Notes: generated by a model from the letters alone, not told the origin. A stretch of DNA of 64,000 nucleotides from an uncultured Formosa sp. (GCF_947500765.1 NZ_CANMTH010000005.1:1-64000), one strand, 5' to 3'. Numbered from the stretch's first letter, positions 26,877-36,209 are shown. Numbers and translations are program-made.

Positions 26877-29800
26877 ATGAAAAAAACCTTTGTAAACAAG
26901 GTAGTAGGACCGCTAATTTATGTCTTATGTGTAACCATTGCTTTAAAATCCTTCAGTATCTGGAGCTCTCCTTTAACTAATAGTTTAAAGGTGAATTTAG
27001 TACAGCAGAAGTACAAGATTTCTGGACAAATTTTAGATAGTAATAGGATACCTATTTTAGGTGTAAATATCCATATTAAAGCATCTCAACAAGGAACGTA
27101 TACTAATGAGGATGGCGCTTTTTCAATCGCCGCAGAACCATCAGACATACTTGTAATCAGTTTCCTTGGATTTAAAACCCTTGAAATTGAAGTCGGACTA
27201 AAAAAGCAATTTACCATTACTTTAGAAGACGATATTACAGCGTTAGATGTTGTTAATATTAATGCCGGTTATTATGCCGTATCCGAAAAGGAACGCACTG
27301 GAAATATTGCCAAAGTCGATTCTAAAATTATTGAAAAACAACCTGTAAATAACCCTTTGGGTGCCATGCAAGGGTATATGTCTGGTGTAGATATTATTCA
27401 AGATACAGGGGTTCCTGGAGGTGGTTATAATATACAAATCCGAGGCAAAAATTTCATTAATGGAAGTACAGAGCCATTATATATTGTAGATGGTGTGCCT
27501 TTTGGATCTGAATCTTTAGGAGTTTCTGAGGTATCCGCAGGAATCAATAATGGAAATATAAGCCCCTTAAATGCGTTAAGTCCAACGGATATTGACAGTA
27601 TTGAAGTTTTAAAAGATGCGGATGCTACTGCTATTTATGGTGCTAGAGGAGCTAATGGGGTTGTACTTATTACTACTAAAAGAGGTGAGGCAGGAACAAC
27701 ACAATTTAAAATGAATTTAACGAGTTCATTAGGGCAGGTATCTCATTTTTTAGATTTAATGAACACCTCAGAATATTTAGAATTAAGAAGAGAAGCAGTA
27801 ACCAATGACGGTTATGGGGCATTATTAGAAAGTTCTGCTTTTGATTTTGTATGGCCAGACCTTAAAACTTGGGATCAGGATCGTTACACCAATTGGCAAA
27901 AGGAATTAATAGGAGGTACAGCGTTTAGGAACACAGCTCAATTGTCTGTGTCTGGAGGTAGTGAGCAGACTCAATTTCTAATAAGTGGTGCATATCAAAA
28001 AGAAACAACAGTGTTCCCAGGTGATGCTAATTATAAAAAATATTCGATTCACAGTAATCTAAATCACTCTTCAAATAATGAAAGGTTTAGGATTAATATG
28101 AGTGCTAATTATGCTATAGAGCACAACCAAATGCCTCGCACAGATTTAACCAATATGGCTTATAGTTTGTCACCGAATGCCCCTGAATTATACACACAAG
28201 ATGGTGAACTTAATTGGGAAAACAATACATGGGATAATCCATTGGCAGTCTTAGATGACGATTACTATGCAGAAATAAATACATTGATGACAAACATCAA
28301 TTTGTCTTATTTAGTATTGCCTAGTTTGAAAGTTTTAGGGAACTTAGGTTATAATAATTATCAAATTGCATCATACAAATTATTACTAAATACATCTAGA
28401 AACCCAAGCTTTGGGTTTACTCCAGAAGGGTATTCTTCTATAACTACTAATGATTCATCTCGTGATTCTTGGATTATAGAACCTCAATTACAATGGGTAA
28501 AGCAATGGGGGAATATTAATCTTGATGTGTTAATAGGGACTACGTTTCAAAGCCAAACAACAGATCAGTTGGTAATTAAAGGCACAGGTTTTCCTAACAA
28601 TAGCCTTGTAAATAATATTGCAGCAGCAAGTGAACTGGAAATTAGAAATTCAAGCAATAGTGAATATAACTATCAAGCCTTTTTTGGTCGTATAAATCTC
28701 AAATTAAAGGATAGGTACATTATAAATTTAACAGGAAGGAGGGATGGGTCATCCCGATTTGGGCCAGGGAAACAGTTTGGTAATTTTGGTGCAGTTGGTG
28801 TAGCATGGTTGTTTACAGAAGAAGCTGTTTTAAAATCTAATGCTGTCTTGAGCTTTGGAAAACTTAGAGGTAGTTATGGTACGACAGGTAGTGACAATAT
28901 TGGTGATTATAAATTTTTAAGTACTTATAGTGTTACAGGTAATGATTATGATGGGACATTGGTGTTAGAGCCATCAGGAATTTCTAATCCGTTTTTTGGG
29001 TGGGAAGTCAATAATAAGTTAGAGATAGGTTTAGAGTTAGGTTTTTTTAAGAATCGTATGCTTTTAAATACGGCTTGGTATCAAAACCAGTCTTCTAATC
29101 AGTTGGTAGGAATCCCATTGGCAGCAACTACTGGTTTTAGTAGTCTTACAGGTAATTTTGATGCGACTGTTCAAAATACAGGATTAGAGTTTGATATGCA
29201 TGTTCAAAATATTCAAGGGGAAAACTTTCAATGGACTACTTCATTTAATATGTCTTTACCTAAGAGTAAGTTATTGGAATTTCCCAATCTAGAAAACTCT
29301 GTGTTTGCTTCTAAGTATGTTGTTGGACAACCTATAACAATTCAAAAGCTTTTCAACGCTTTAGGTGTCGATCCTGATACTGGTATGTATCAATTTGAAG
29401 ATTATAATAATGATGGTGCTATAAGTAGCTTAGAAGATCGACAATGGATTGAAGATTTAGCTCCTGAATTTTATGGTGGTTTAGGGAATACCTTTAGTTA
29501 TAAAAACCTGTCTTTAGATGTGTTTTTTCAATTTAAAAAACAAAAGAGTTATAATGAGCTCAAACAACAAGCAGCTCCTGGTTTAATGAACAATGCCTCA
29601 GTATCATTTTTAAACAGATGGCAAGAGCCTGGTAATCAAACGCCACTAATGATAGCTACTTCTGGCTTTGATTTTAATTTAATTCCAAGTCGTGATAACT
29701 ATAGATTAAGTAACAGGACGATATCTGATGCTTCATATATCAGATTACGGAATATTACTTTAAACTATTCTGTGCCCAAAGCTCTAACTCAGAAACTTGC

Positions 29801-29933
29801 ATTAAATGTGTATGTGCAAGGTCAAAACTTGTGGACTTTAACAAAGTTTAAAGGGCCAGATCCAGATCAGCCTTCTTACATTATTTTACCGCCTTTAAGA
29901 CAAATCGCTTTAGGGGCTCAAATCCATTTTTAA
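26877..29933 (+). CDS. SusC/RagA-like TonB-dependent outer-membrane transporter
   Basis: The 1018-residue outer-membrane beta-barrel has a signal-like N-terminus (about 1-33). A carboxypeptidase-regulatory-like domain follows (ISGQILDSNRIPILGVNIHI to about residue 115), then a TonB-dependent plug (QIRGKNFINGSTEPLYIVDG, DIDSIEVLKDADATAIYGARGANGVVLITTK at 150-265), then the barrel. With its SusD partner 17 bp downstream it forms a pedal-bin importer. The third gene is a secreted protease rather than a glycosidase, so the substrate is more likely peptide or protein, as in RagAB. It is carried within the conjugative element, which is a less common cargo. Confidence 0.93.
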   Translation: MKKTFVNKVVGPLIYVLCVTIALKSFSIWSSPLTNSLKVNLVQQKYKISGQILDSNRIPILGVNIHIKASQQGTYTNEDGAFSIAAEPSDILVISFLGFKTLEIEVGLKKQFTITLEDDITALDVVNINAGYYAVSEKERTGNIAKVDSKIIEKQPVNNPLGAMQGYMSGVDIIQDTGVPGGGYNIQIRGKNFINGSTEPLYIVDGVPFGSESLGVSEVSAGINNGNISPLNALSPTDIDSIEVLKDADATAIYGARGANGVVLITTKRGEAGTTQFKMNLTSSLGQVSHFLDLMNTSEYLELRREAVTNDGYGALLESSAFDFVWPDLKTWDQDRYTNWQKELIGGTAFRNTAQLSVSGGSEQTQFLISGAYQKETTVFPGDANYKKYSIHSNLNHSSNNERFRINMSANYAIEHNQMPRTDLTNMAYSLSPNAPELYTQDGELNWENNTWDNPLAVLDDDYYAEINTLMTNINLSYLVLPSLKVLGNLGYNNYQIASYKLLLNTSRNPSFGFTPEGYSSITTNDSSRDSWIIEPQLQWVKQWGNINLDVLIGTTFQSQTTDQLVIKGTGFPNNSLVNNIAAASELEIRNSSNSEYNYQAFFGRINLKLKDRYIINLTGRRDGSSRFGPGKQFGNFGAVGVAWLFTEEAVLKSNAVLSFGKLRGSYGTTGSDNIGDYKFLSTYSVTGNDYDGTLVLEPSGISNPFFGWEVNNKLEIGLELGFFKNRMLLNTAWYQNQSSNQLVGIPLAATTGFSSLTGNFDATVQNTGLEFDMHVQNIQGENFQWTTSFNMSLPKSKLLEFPNLENSVFASKYVVGQPITIQKLFNALGVDPDTGMYQFEDYNNDGAISSLEDRQWIEDLAPEFYGGLGNTFSYKNLSLDVFFQFKKQKSYNELKQQAAPGLMNNASVSFLNRWQEPGNQTPLMIATSGFDFNLIPSRDNYRLSNRTISDASYIRLRNITLNYSVPKALTQKLALNVYVQGQNLWTLTKFKGPDPDQPSYIILPPLRQIALGAQIHF

Positions 29934-29950
29934 AATTTAAATATAATATT

Positions 29951-31369
29951 ATGAGAAATAATAAATCTTCTAAACAATATATATCTTTTAGATACTATAC
30001 AGCTTTCCTTGTAATCAGTCATATACTGGTTTTTATTATAATTTGTAGTATGACCTCTTGTTCAGATTTTGTTGAGGTTGATCCTCCAAAAAACACCTTG
30101 GTTTCTGAGACTGTATTTGAAGATGCTGCAACTGTCGAATCAGCCCTAGCAAATATTTATTATAATATGAGAGAACAAGGTATTGTAAGTTATGATATAT
30201 GTGCGGATATGGGGATATATGCAGATGAATTAGACTATTACGCATCGAATGCTAATGATTTATCGCTTTATCTCCATAGCGTAACTGCAATTAATAGTAA
30301 TGTGTTATCCTATTGGACAAATGCCTATTCACTTATTTACGCTGCAAATGATATTATAGAAGGGGTTAACAAATCAAAAGCTCTAAATGCAGATGAAATT
30401 TCATTATATAAAGGGCAAGCCTTGTTTATTAGAGCTTATCTGCACTTTATTTTGACTAATATTTATGGTGATATTCCTTTTATAACCTCTACAGACTATG
30501 TAACAAACAATACCATTTCTCGTACACCAATACAAGACGTCTATGATTTTATTATTGAAGATCTTAATCTTGCTGTAATTTTATTGGATTCGAAAGTGCT
30601 TACAGATGAACGTGTGAAACCTAATCGGGCTACTGTAAATGCATTATTGTCTAGAGTGTATTTGTATACTGAAAATTGGGAACTGGCAGAAGTTACGTCT
30701 TCATTGTTAGTTGATGAATTTGAATTAGAATCAGATTTAAGTAAAGTGTTTTTAAAAGAATCTAAAGAAACCATATGGCAATTCAAACCAGATGCTTCAA
30801 ATGTTAGAAACACGTATGAAGCAAATTCATTTATTATACAGGTTATTCCAGGGAATCCGTACGCCTTAAGTAATGTGTTGTTACATAGCTTTGAAACTGA
30901 TGATTTAAGATTAGAACAATGGGTAGGACGTTTTTCAAGTGCAAATGGTTTAACAACATTATATTTTCCTTATAAATATAAGGCTCTCTTAAATGAAGAA
31001 GAGTCCTTAGAGTATTCTATTGTTTTTAGGTTGGCAGAACAATATTTAATTCGAGCAGAAGCCAGAGCACAACTTGGAAATATTATTGGATCCCAAAGTG
31101 ATTTAAATACCATTAGAAATAGGGCAGGACTTGAAGGAACAACAGCAGCCTCAAAAGATGCTGTATTAGAGGCAATACTTCATGAACGTTTTGTCGAATT
31201 GTTTTCTGAACAAGGCCATAGATGGTTTGATTTAAAACGTACAGGAAAAGCCGGGATTATTCTAGGATCAGTGAAACCGAATTGGAATCCTACAAATGTT
31301 CTTTGGCCTATTCCTGAATCTGAGCTCGAGCTTAATCTAAATTTATTTCCTCAAAATTCAGGTTATTAA
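29951..31369 (+). CDS. SusD/RagB-like surface lipoprotein
   Basis: Substrate-binding lid of the SusC partner, 472 residues. A lipoprotein signal ends in MTSC near residue 36 (CSMTSCSDFVEVDPPKNTL), and VEVDPPK with ATVESALANIYYNMR is the standard SusD opening. The TPR-like middle (EISLYKGQALFIRAYLHFILTNIYGDIPF) and the C-terminal RNRAGL...ILHERFVELFSEQGHRWFDLKRTGKA motif are textbook. It should face outside on the outer membrane. The n-region before the hydrophobic stretch is long (about 18 residues). It starts 17 bp after the susC-like stop and 19 bp before the protease gene, indicating one operon. Confidence 0.93.
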   Translation: MRNNKSSKQYISFRYYTAFLVISHILVFIIICSMTSCSDFVEVDPPKNTLVSETVFEDAATVESALANIYYNMREQGIVSYDICADMGIYADELDYYASNANDLSLYLHSVTAINSNVLSYWTNAYSLIYAANDIIEGVNKSKALNADEISLYKGQALFIRAYLHFILTNIYGDIPFITSTDYVTNNTISRTPIQDVYDFIIEDLNLAVILLDSKVLTDERVKPNRATVNALLSRVYLYTENWELAEVTSSLLVDEFELESDLSKVFLKESKETIWQFKPDASNVRNTYEANSFIIQVIPGNPYALSNVLLHSFETDDLRLEQWVGRFSSANGLTTLYFPYKYKALLNEEESLEYSIVFRLAEQYLIRAEARAQLGNIIGSQSDLNTIRNRAGLEGTTAASKDAVLEAILHERFVELFSEQGHRWFDLKRTGKAGIILGSVKPNWNPTNVLWPIPESELELNLNLFPQNSGY

Positions 31370-31388
31370 TAATAACTAAAAAAATAAT

Positions 31389-33710
31389 ATGAGATCTTAT
31401 TTATATTTTTTAGTGTTCATAATGCATTACTTAATGTTTTGTAATGTCGATATTCAAGCGCATGGGATTATAGCACATACAGGTGTTCAATTTAATAGTT
31501 CCAACAGCGGTTTTATTGAAGCCAGATTGGAAGGTAAGGTGCTTTATTTGGGTATACCTAAAACACTTTTAAATCTTCCGATGCTATTTGTCAATCATCA
31601 GGATGGGGCTAGGTTGGAGAATAAATATGTTTTGTGGAATCAATATGGACATAAATTATATCTAGAATCCCCTGGAACCATAATGTCTACTTCAGGAATC
31701 AGGATACCAACAGCGCGTGATGCTTCGATATCTGATAAAATTATAGCAACATTCCCAATTATAAAATCTAAAAGTGATACCAACACCTTATGGATTGAAG
31801 CGAATGATTTGTTTTTAAAAGATCTTTTAACAGGGTGGTCAAAATCGGAAAATCAAAAAATCATAACATCGGAATCTTCTATAAAAACGTTCACCTTTTT
31901 TGAAAATGAACTGGTTGTTAAGGTTAATCAAGTAACTTCAGGTAATCAAAGCACTTGGAGAGATATTGTAGATTATAGTCTTTTCTTATTGCCTAAACCT
32001 ATGAAATCAAGAGCATTTGATCACCGGATGGGCTTTTTTAGTGAAGATATTATGAATTTTAATCCCATAAATTATAAAGCTGAAACGCCCAAAGCGAATA
32101 TTGGTAGATGGCGATTGGAGAAAAAATATAAGGATAGTGTTATTAGTGATCCTGTAAAACCTATTACATTTTTACTTTCTAATGCCATACCAAAGACATG
32201 GAGGCCATATGTGAAAGCTGGTATTTTAGAATGGTTACCGGCCTTTGAAGCGGCAGGTTTTAAAAATGCACTTATAGTAAAAGAAAACATGTCTAAAGAT
32301 TCTAATGTTGATTTTAATAGTGTAAACCATAATATTGTGACATGGGGGAATAAGCGCAACCTAAGGGGGTTTGAAAATAAAAGTGGGTCATCAGCTTATA
32401 CAATAACAGACTTAAGATCTGGAGAAATTTTAAAGGCCAATTTAGCTATTGGTTCATCATACCAAAGTCTTATGGATGAGTATATCATAAGATGTGCCCC
32501 TTTAGATGATCGGGCGCATCAATACCCTTTACCCGATGATCTTTTAGGGGTATTGATACAATCTCTTGTTGCTCATGAATCTGGACATGCTTTTGGTTTA
32601 ATGGATGCACATTACGGGGAGTATGCGTATCCCTTTGAAAAGATGCGAGATAAAGATTGGTTAGAAGAGATGGGGCATACCCCAAGTATAATGACTTATG
32701 CAAGACATAATTATATTGCTCAACCTGAAGATGGTATTCCACCGGATCTTTTGATTCAAAAAGTTGGTCCAACAGATGTTTACAACATAAGATGGGCATA
32801 TAAGCCACTTGATACGCAGACGCCTAAAGAAGAAAAAACAGCACTGGAAGCTATTCTTAGGGTACAGGATACGGTTGCTTGGTATCGGTATAATAAAGGA
32901 CAATCGGAACTTATTGGACCTGGGTCTACAGATGATGTGGTAGAGAGTAATGATCCGATCCAGAGTACTAAACTAGGACTGAAAAATATGAAACGAGTTT
33001 TAGAATTACTTCCCACAATAAATAAAAGTCAACCAGATTATGCTGTGATTGAGCGGCTTTATGAAAAGACTTTGGATTTATGGTTTAAAGAAATGCGTCA
33101 AGTGTTATCTTTAATAGGAGGTTATACTATTTATTATAAATCAGGAAACCAAATTGGAGAAATCTATTCGCCAATTATGTTGAATATACAGAATGAGGCA
33201 ATAGACTTTTTTTGCCAACAAGCCTTTTCTCCTCCAGGGTGGTTGGTTAATCCCGAGTTTATGCCTAAATTTGAGTATTCTACCTATCCCGATAGGCTTA
33301 TGGATTTTCAAATGCGATTATTGATGGAAGCTATAAACCAAAGACGTTTTAAACGGTTCGAGTTTTTAGAACAATATTATGTAGAATATGAAGGTGTCTC
33401 ATCTGTATTTTTAGAACAATTTCAATCGCTTTTATTTGAGGAGTTAGACAATAAAACTATACAAATAAATACAAGAAAAAAAGAACTGCAAAAGCTATAT
33501 GTTGATGCCTTAATTACTGTAATAAACCAAAAATTTGAACAATTAAATGCACCGGGAAATACGTCCTATACAAATTATACTAAAAGCCTTTTTATGAAGG
33601 GTTTGTTGCAGCTTAAATTAAAAATAAATAAATGTATAACCAAAAAAACGAATCCAGTAACTTATGGACACTTGAAATTGTTATTACGTCAATTAAATGA
33701 AATAAATTAA
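31389..33710 (+). CDS. Secreted zinc-dependent metalloprotease (metzincin-like, DUF5117/DUF5118-type)
   Basis: A 773-residue protein with a Sec signal (MRSYLYFLVFIMHYLMFCNVDIQA). The zinc motif is H396-E-S-G-H400-A-F-G403-L-M-D406-A-H408. This is a metzincin pattern HExxHxxGxxD, with Asp where Bacteroidetes relatives usually have His. The Met-turn SIMTYARHNYIAQPEDG follows at about 436-452. The order of domains (beta-rich N-terminal part 30-200, protease 210-480, helical C-terminal part) matches the large Bacteroidetes zinc-dependent proteases. It is the third gene of the SusC/D operon and probably digests protein at the surface to feed the importer. A terminator follows. Confidence 0.85.
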   Translation: MRSYLYFLVFIMHYLMFCNVDIQAHGIIAHTGVQFNSSNSGFIEARLEGKVLYLGIPKTLLNLPMLFVNHQDGARLENKYVLWNQYGHKLYLESPGTIMSTSGIRIPTARDASISDKIIATFPIIKSKSDTNTLWIEANDLFLKDLLTGWSKSENQKIITSESSIKTFTFFENELVVKVNQVTSGNQSTWRDIVDYSLFLLPKPMKSRAFDHRMGFFSEDIMNFNPINYKAETPKANIGRWRLEKKYKDSVISDPVKPITFLLSNAIPKTWRPYVKAGILEWLPAFEAAGFKNALIVKENMSKDSNVDFNSVNHNIVTWGNKRNLRGFENKSGSSAYTITDLRSGEILKANLAIGSSYQSLMDEYIIRCAPLDDRAHQYPLPDDLLGVLIQSLVAHESGHAFGLMDAHYGEYAYPFEKMRDKDWLEEMGHTPSIMTYARHNYIAQPEDGIPPDLLIQKVGPTDVYNIRWAYKPLDTQTPKEEKTALEAILRVQDTVAWYRYNKGQSELIGPGSTDDVVESNDPIQSTKLGLKNMKRVLELLPTINKSQPDYAVIERLYEKTLDLWFKEMRQVLSLIGGYTIYYKSGNQIGEIYSPIMLNIQNEAIDFFCQQAFSPPGWLVNPEFMPKFEYSTYPDRLMDFQMRLLMEAINQRRFKRFEFLEQYYVEYEGVSSVFLEQFQSLLFEELDNKTIQINTRKKELQKLYVDALITVINQKFEQLNAPGNTSYTNYTKSLFMKGLLQLKLKINKCITKKTNPVTYGHLKLLLRQLNEIN

Positions 33711-33736
33711 AGTGTACTCCTTGATTAATAGCTATA

Positions 33737-33772
33737 GAAAAGGTGTCATAATTGACACCTTTTCGTTTTTTT
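33737..33772. terminator. Intrinsic terminator between convergent units
   Basis: GAAAAGGTGTC (33737-33747), a 6-nt loop and GACACCTTTTC (33754-33764), then a T-run at 33766-33772. It ends the protease operon and, through its A-rich left side, may also serve the minus-strand unit. Confidence 0.88.
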
Positions 33773-33792
33773 AATTTACTAGACAATACATA

Positions 33793-34038
33793 TTAATCAA
33801 ATCGTTTCTCAACGGTAAGATTCATATCATCATACACTTGAAATCCATTATATAGACAAGGGTTTTTTCCAGAAGTTGGACAATCCACACCGCTTGTGAT
33901 GACTTGAACTCCAGGAATTAAAGGATTGTTATAATAATCTGGATCACTAAAGGTGTTCGCGTCATTTGCAAACGCCAATCCTGCAGCTAAAACCATAGCA
34001 AAAACAGGTAATACTGATTTTAAAATTTTAGTTTTCAT
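33793..34038 (-). CDS. Small secreted Cys-containing protein (DUF6520-like)
   Basis: An 81-residue protein with a Sec signal (MKTKILKSVLPVFAMVLAAGLAFA, cleavage near residue 24). The mature part of about 57 residues includes GVDCPTSGKNPCLYNGFQVYDD, where two Cys 8 residues apart could form a disulfide. I recall small proteins of this layout grouped as DUF6520 in Bacteroidetes; the function is unknown. It is the second gene of a unit with a MauE/DoxX-like membrane protein 35 bp upstream, a redox-linked family, which suggests that partner helps oxidise or export it. Confidence 0.65.
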   Translation of the reverse strand: MKTKILKSVLPVFAMVLAAGLAFANDANTFSDPDYYNNPLIPGVQVITSGVDCPTSGKNPCLYNGFQVYDDMNLTVEKRFD

Positions 34039-34073
34039 AATAATTAAATTTAAAATTAATGACCTACTCTGTT

Positions 34074-34538
34074 CTAGGTTTTCGGTCTTCCCCTAACTAC
34101 GTAGTCTATTTTATGATATTTTTTTAACGAGAAACAAATACCTATACCTCCTAAGATTATAAACATGAAGTTAAATACCAAGTGTTCATTCCAACTTAAC
34201 GTATTGATAATACCTCCACATGCACACGGCACGTGGTCACTATAGTTTAGTAAGTACCAAATATAAATGGTGAAACTTATCATTAAACTAAAGCATCCAT
34301 AAAACACGTATAATCTATATTTTGGAAAGAGCAGCAATAGGGCAAGGGTAAGTTCTAGTAATGGGATAAACCAAACCAATGTATCAGCATAGGGCGCTAA
34401 TAAGTCAGATTGAATTAATTGCACTCTAAACTTATGATACTCTAACAGTTTACTTACTGCAGCATAAACAAAAAGTAAGATAAAAGATATACTGATGCAC
34501 TCGGTAATTTGTAAAGTATGTTTTTGTATCCATTTCAT
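34074..34538 (-). CDS. MauE/DoxX-like inner-membrane protein
   Basis: The 154-residue integral membrane protein has four predicted transmembrane helices, at about 12-30, 48-66, 74-95 and 120-142. Typical MauE/DoxX features are FVYAAVSKLLEYHKFRVQL after helix 1 and a periplasmic CACGG motif (HVPCACGGIINTLSWNEHLVFN) before helix 4. MauE-type proteins support periplasmic disulfide or cofactor maturation; the CxC here fits a redox role. Its promoter region carries a 33-bp tandem operator that also occurs before the AraC-STAS unit. The small Cys-containing protein downstream is a likely client. Confidence 0.8.
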   Translation of the reverse strand: MKWIQKHTLQITECISISFILLFVYAAVSKLLEYHKFRVQLIQSDLLAPYADTLVWFIPLLELTLALLLLFPKYRLYVFYGCFSLMISFTIYIWYLLNYSDHVPCACGGIINTLSWNEHLVFNFMFIILGGIGICFSLKKYHKIDYVVRGRPKT

Positions 34539-34592
34539 GTTGTTTGTATGTGTTTGATTATGAATGGAGTAAAATTACGTAATGAAAAAGTT

Positions 34593-34625
34593 CTCTAACG
34601 GATTAAAATTGGTCTGTAAGGGATT
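34593..34625 (-). promoter_or_regulatory. Tandem direct-repeat operator, copy 1 (before the MauE-like/DUF6520-like unit)
   Basis: On the plus strand CTCTAACGGATT, a 9-bp spacer (AAAATTGGT) and CTGTAAGGGATT form two 12-bp direct repeats with a 21-bp period. It lies 55-87 bp upstream of the MauE-like start codon. The last 17 bp are identical to copy 2 at 36054-36086. Tandem half-sites two helical turns apart are typical for AraC-family activators, and an AraC-type gene lies between the copies. Confidence 0.7.
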
Positions 34626-34656
34626 GAATTCTTTTTGTAAAGAATACTGAGTAATA

Positions 34657-35571
34657 TTAAGAGTTTAATCGTAATGTTTTTGGTCGGTATTTATAATGGT
34701 TATAAAATTCCCTTGAAAAATGAGACGCCGTTTTAAATCCAACAGTTTTAGCTATTTCTTTAAATGACATTGTAGAATGTTGAACCAATATGTGCCCTTT
34801 TTTTAATCGTTCTGTTTTTAGGAATTGAAAAACGGTCATACCATAAAGCTGTTTAAATCCTTTTTTTAGTTTAAATTCATTAATACCGAAGGTGTGCGAC
34901 ATGTCCTTAAGTGTAGGTGAGTCTTGTTCTAAATGATCTATAATGAATGTGCCTGCAAATCTTATGTTTTCAATATCTTGCGCGCTCAAAATATGTTTAG
35001 AACGAGATTGATTCTTAGGTTGATTTTTAAAGGTGTTTAGCTTAATCGTATTATCCGATTTTACTAAGTCAAAAGTGGTTAATATAGTCAAATCTTTAAG
35101 TATAGTATGAGTATGGAATGTAATACAATAACATTGTGCTTTAAATATTAAGTTCTGTTTTGTTTTAAAATATAATTTAATAGTTTTTTTTGTACGGTAT
35201 TGGCGATTGAATATTCTCCAATTCTTTATTGATGCGTTCGTAAGCAGATGTTCAAGTGACTCCCCTATAAATTCAGATGGTTTATACCCTAAAAAATTAA
35301 AGGAGTCATGGCATTCAATAATTTTAAAACGCTTATCTAAAACTAAAATGGTTTGTGTCGTATGTGAATAGGTGTTTCTGAAATTAATATAACCTTCGTG
35401 TAAGAAGGAATCTTTTATCTCTTGTGTTACCAGATTTACTAATGCAGAAAGCGCTTCAAGTTCATCTTTGTGATTGGTACGCGCTATTTGAAATGAAAAA
35501 TTGCCATTAGCAACTTCATAAAGTTGTGCATAAATATTTTGTAATCGTTTTTTTTTTTCTGGATCTAGCAT
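34657..35571 (-). CDS. PAS-containing AraC-family transcriptional regulator
   Basis: A 304-residue cytoplasmic regulator. Residues 1-55 are a HAMP-like helical pair (LYEVANGNFSFQIARTNHKDELEAL). Residues 65-170 are a PAS sensor domain (ILVLDKRFKIIECHDSFNFLGYKPSEFIGESL). Residues 200-304 are a double-HTH AraC domain (LKDMSHTFGINEFKLKKGF and MSFKEIAKTVGFKTASHFSREF). It is probably activated by a small ligand bound in the PAS pocket. It lies 18 bp downstream of the STAS-like gene in one unit, between two copies of a matching tandem operator. I infer it controls the MauE-like unit, its own unit, and possibly the divergent synthase gene. Confidence 0.85.
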   Translation of the reverse strand: MLDPEKKKRLQNIYAQLYEVANGNFSFQIARTNHKDELEALSALVNLVTQEIKDSFLHEGYINFRNTYSHTTQTILVLDKRFKIIECHDSFNFLGYKPSEFIGESLEHLLTNASIKNWRIFNRQYRTKKTIKLYFKTKQNLIFKAQCYCITFHTHTILKDLTILTTFDLVKSDNTIKLNTFKNQPKNQSRSKHILSAQDIENIRFAGTFIIDHLEQDSPTLKDMSHTFGINEFKLKKGFKQLYGMTVFQFLKTERLKKGHILVQHSTMSFKEIAKTVGFKTASHFSREFYNHYKYRPKTLRLNS

Positions 35572-35589
35572 ACACAGTTTATTTAAGGT

Positions 35590-35961
35590 TTATTCAACAA
35601 ATTCACTTAAAAATTGTAAAGCTTCAGTTTCATTATTAAAAATTTTAATGGGAAGGGAGGGAAGGTTTCCTTTTAAATAAATTTCGGAATAGATTTGTGA
35701 AACGGGATTATTAGAAACTAAAGCAAGGGCTTTAATTAGAGCTAAACCATCTGTAGAGAAATAACGTTTAGCTGATATATCAAAATTTCTTACCCCACGA
35801 ATATCACATAGAATAGGAAAGATTAGGCCATGTTGAAGCTTTAGCCGATCATTAACAATTAATTTAGCTGCTTTTAACTGTATGTCAACACCGTCTTTAT
35901 ATATAGAATATAATATTCCTTCTTTTATCCAAATAGAGGCAAAATCATTATCTATCTGCAT
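35590..35961 (-). CDS. STAS/SEC14-like small protein
   Basis: A 123-residue single-domain protein without signal or membrane segment. The alternating beta/alpha pattern (FASIWIKEGILYSIYKDG, HGLIFPILCDIRGVRNF, LIKALALVSNNPVSQIYSEIYL) recalls the STAS/SEC14-like small proteins annotated next to AraC regulators in Bacteroidetes. Such domains bind lipids or nucleotides, or act as anti-sigma-antagonist-like switches; the role here is not known. It is the first gene of a unit with the PAS-AraC regulator and divergent from the oxoamine synthase-GNAT gene, with the operator between. Confidence 0.55.
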   Translation of the reverse strand: MQIDNDFASIWIKEGILYSIYKDGVDIQLKAAKLIVNDRLKLQHGLIFPILCDIRGVRNFDISAKRYFSTDGLALIKALALVSNNPVSQIYSEIYLKGNLPSLPIKIFNNETEALQFLSEFVE

Positions 35962-36053
35962 TTAACTGGTACTTTTAAATGAAAAAAAGTTTTAAAGTAC
36001 AGTATTTTTTTGAAAATCTAAATGAAATAATTTAAGAAAAATAAAAAACATAC

Positions 36054-36086
36054 CTGTAAGGGATTTTTTTTGGTCTGTAAGGGATT
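36054..36086. promoter_or_regulatory. Tandem direct-repeat operator, copy 2 (between the STAS-AraC unit and the synthase gene)
   Basis: CTGTAAGGGATT, spacer TTTTTTGGT, CTGTAAGGGATT: two identical 12-bp repeats with the same 21-bp period and the same TTGGT before the second half as in copy 1. It lies 93-125 bp upstream of the STAS-like start (minus strand) and 124-156 bp upstream of the synthase start (plus strand). Relative to the minus-strand unit its orientation equals that of copy 1, suggesting autoregulation of the STAS-AraC unit. Confidence 0.72.
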
Positions 36087-36209
36087 ATATGAGCTGTAAT
36101 CTATATGGTTTGATGGTTGTTGTTTGATTTTGATTAGTTTACGTTATAATTAATGGTGTGTGTAATTATCATTAGAAAAGAAATGTGAAATCAAGTAATT
36201 TTTGAGGAT

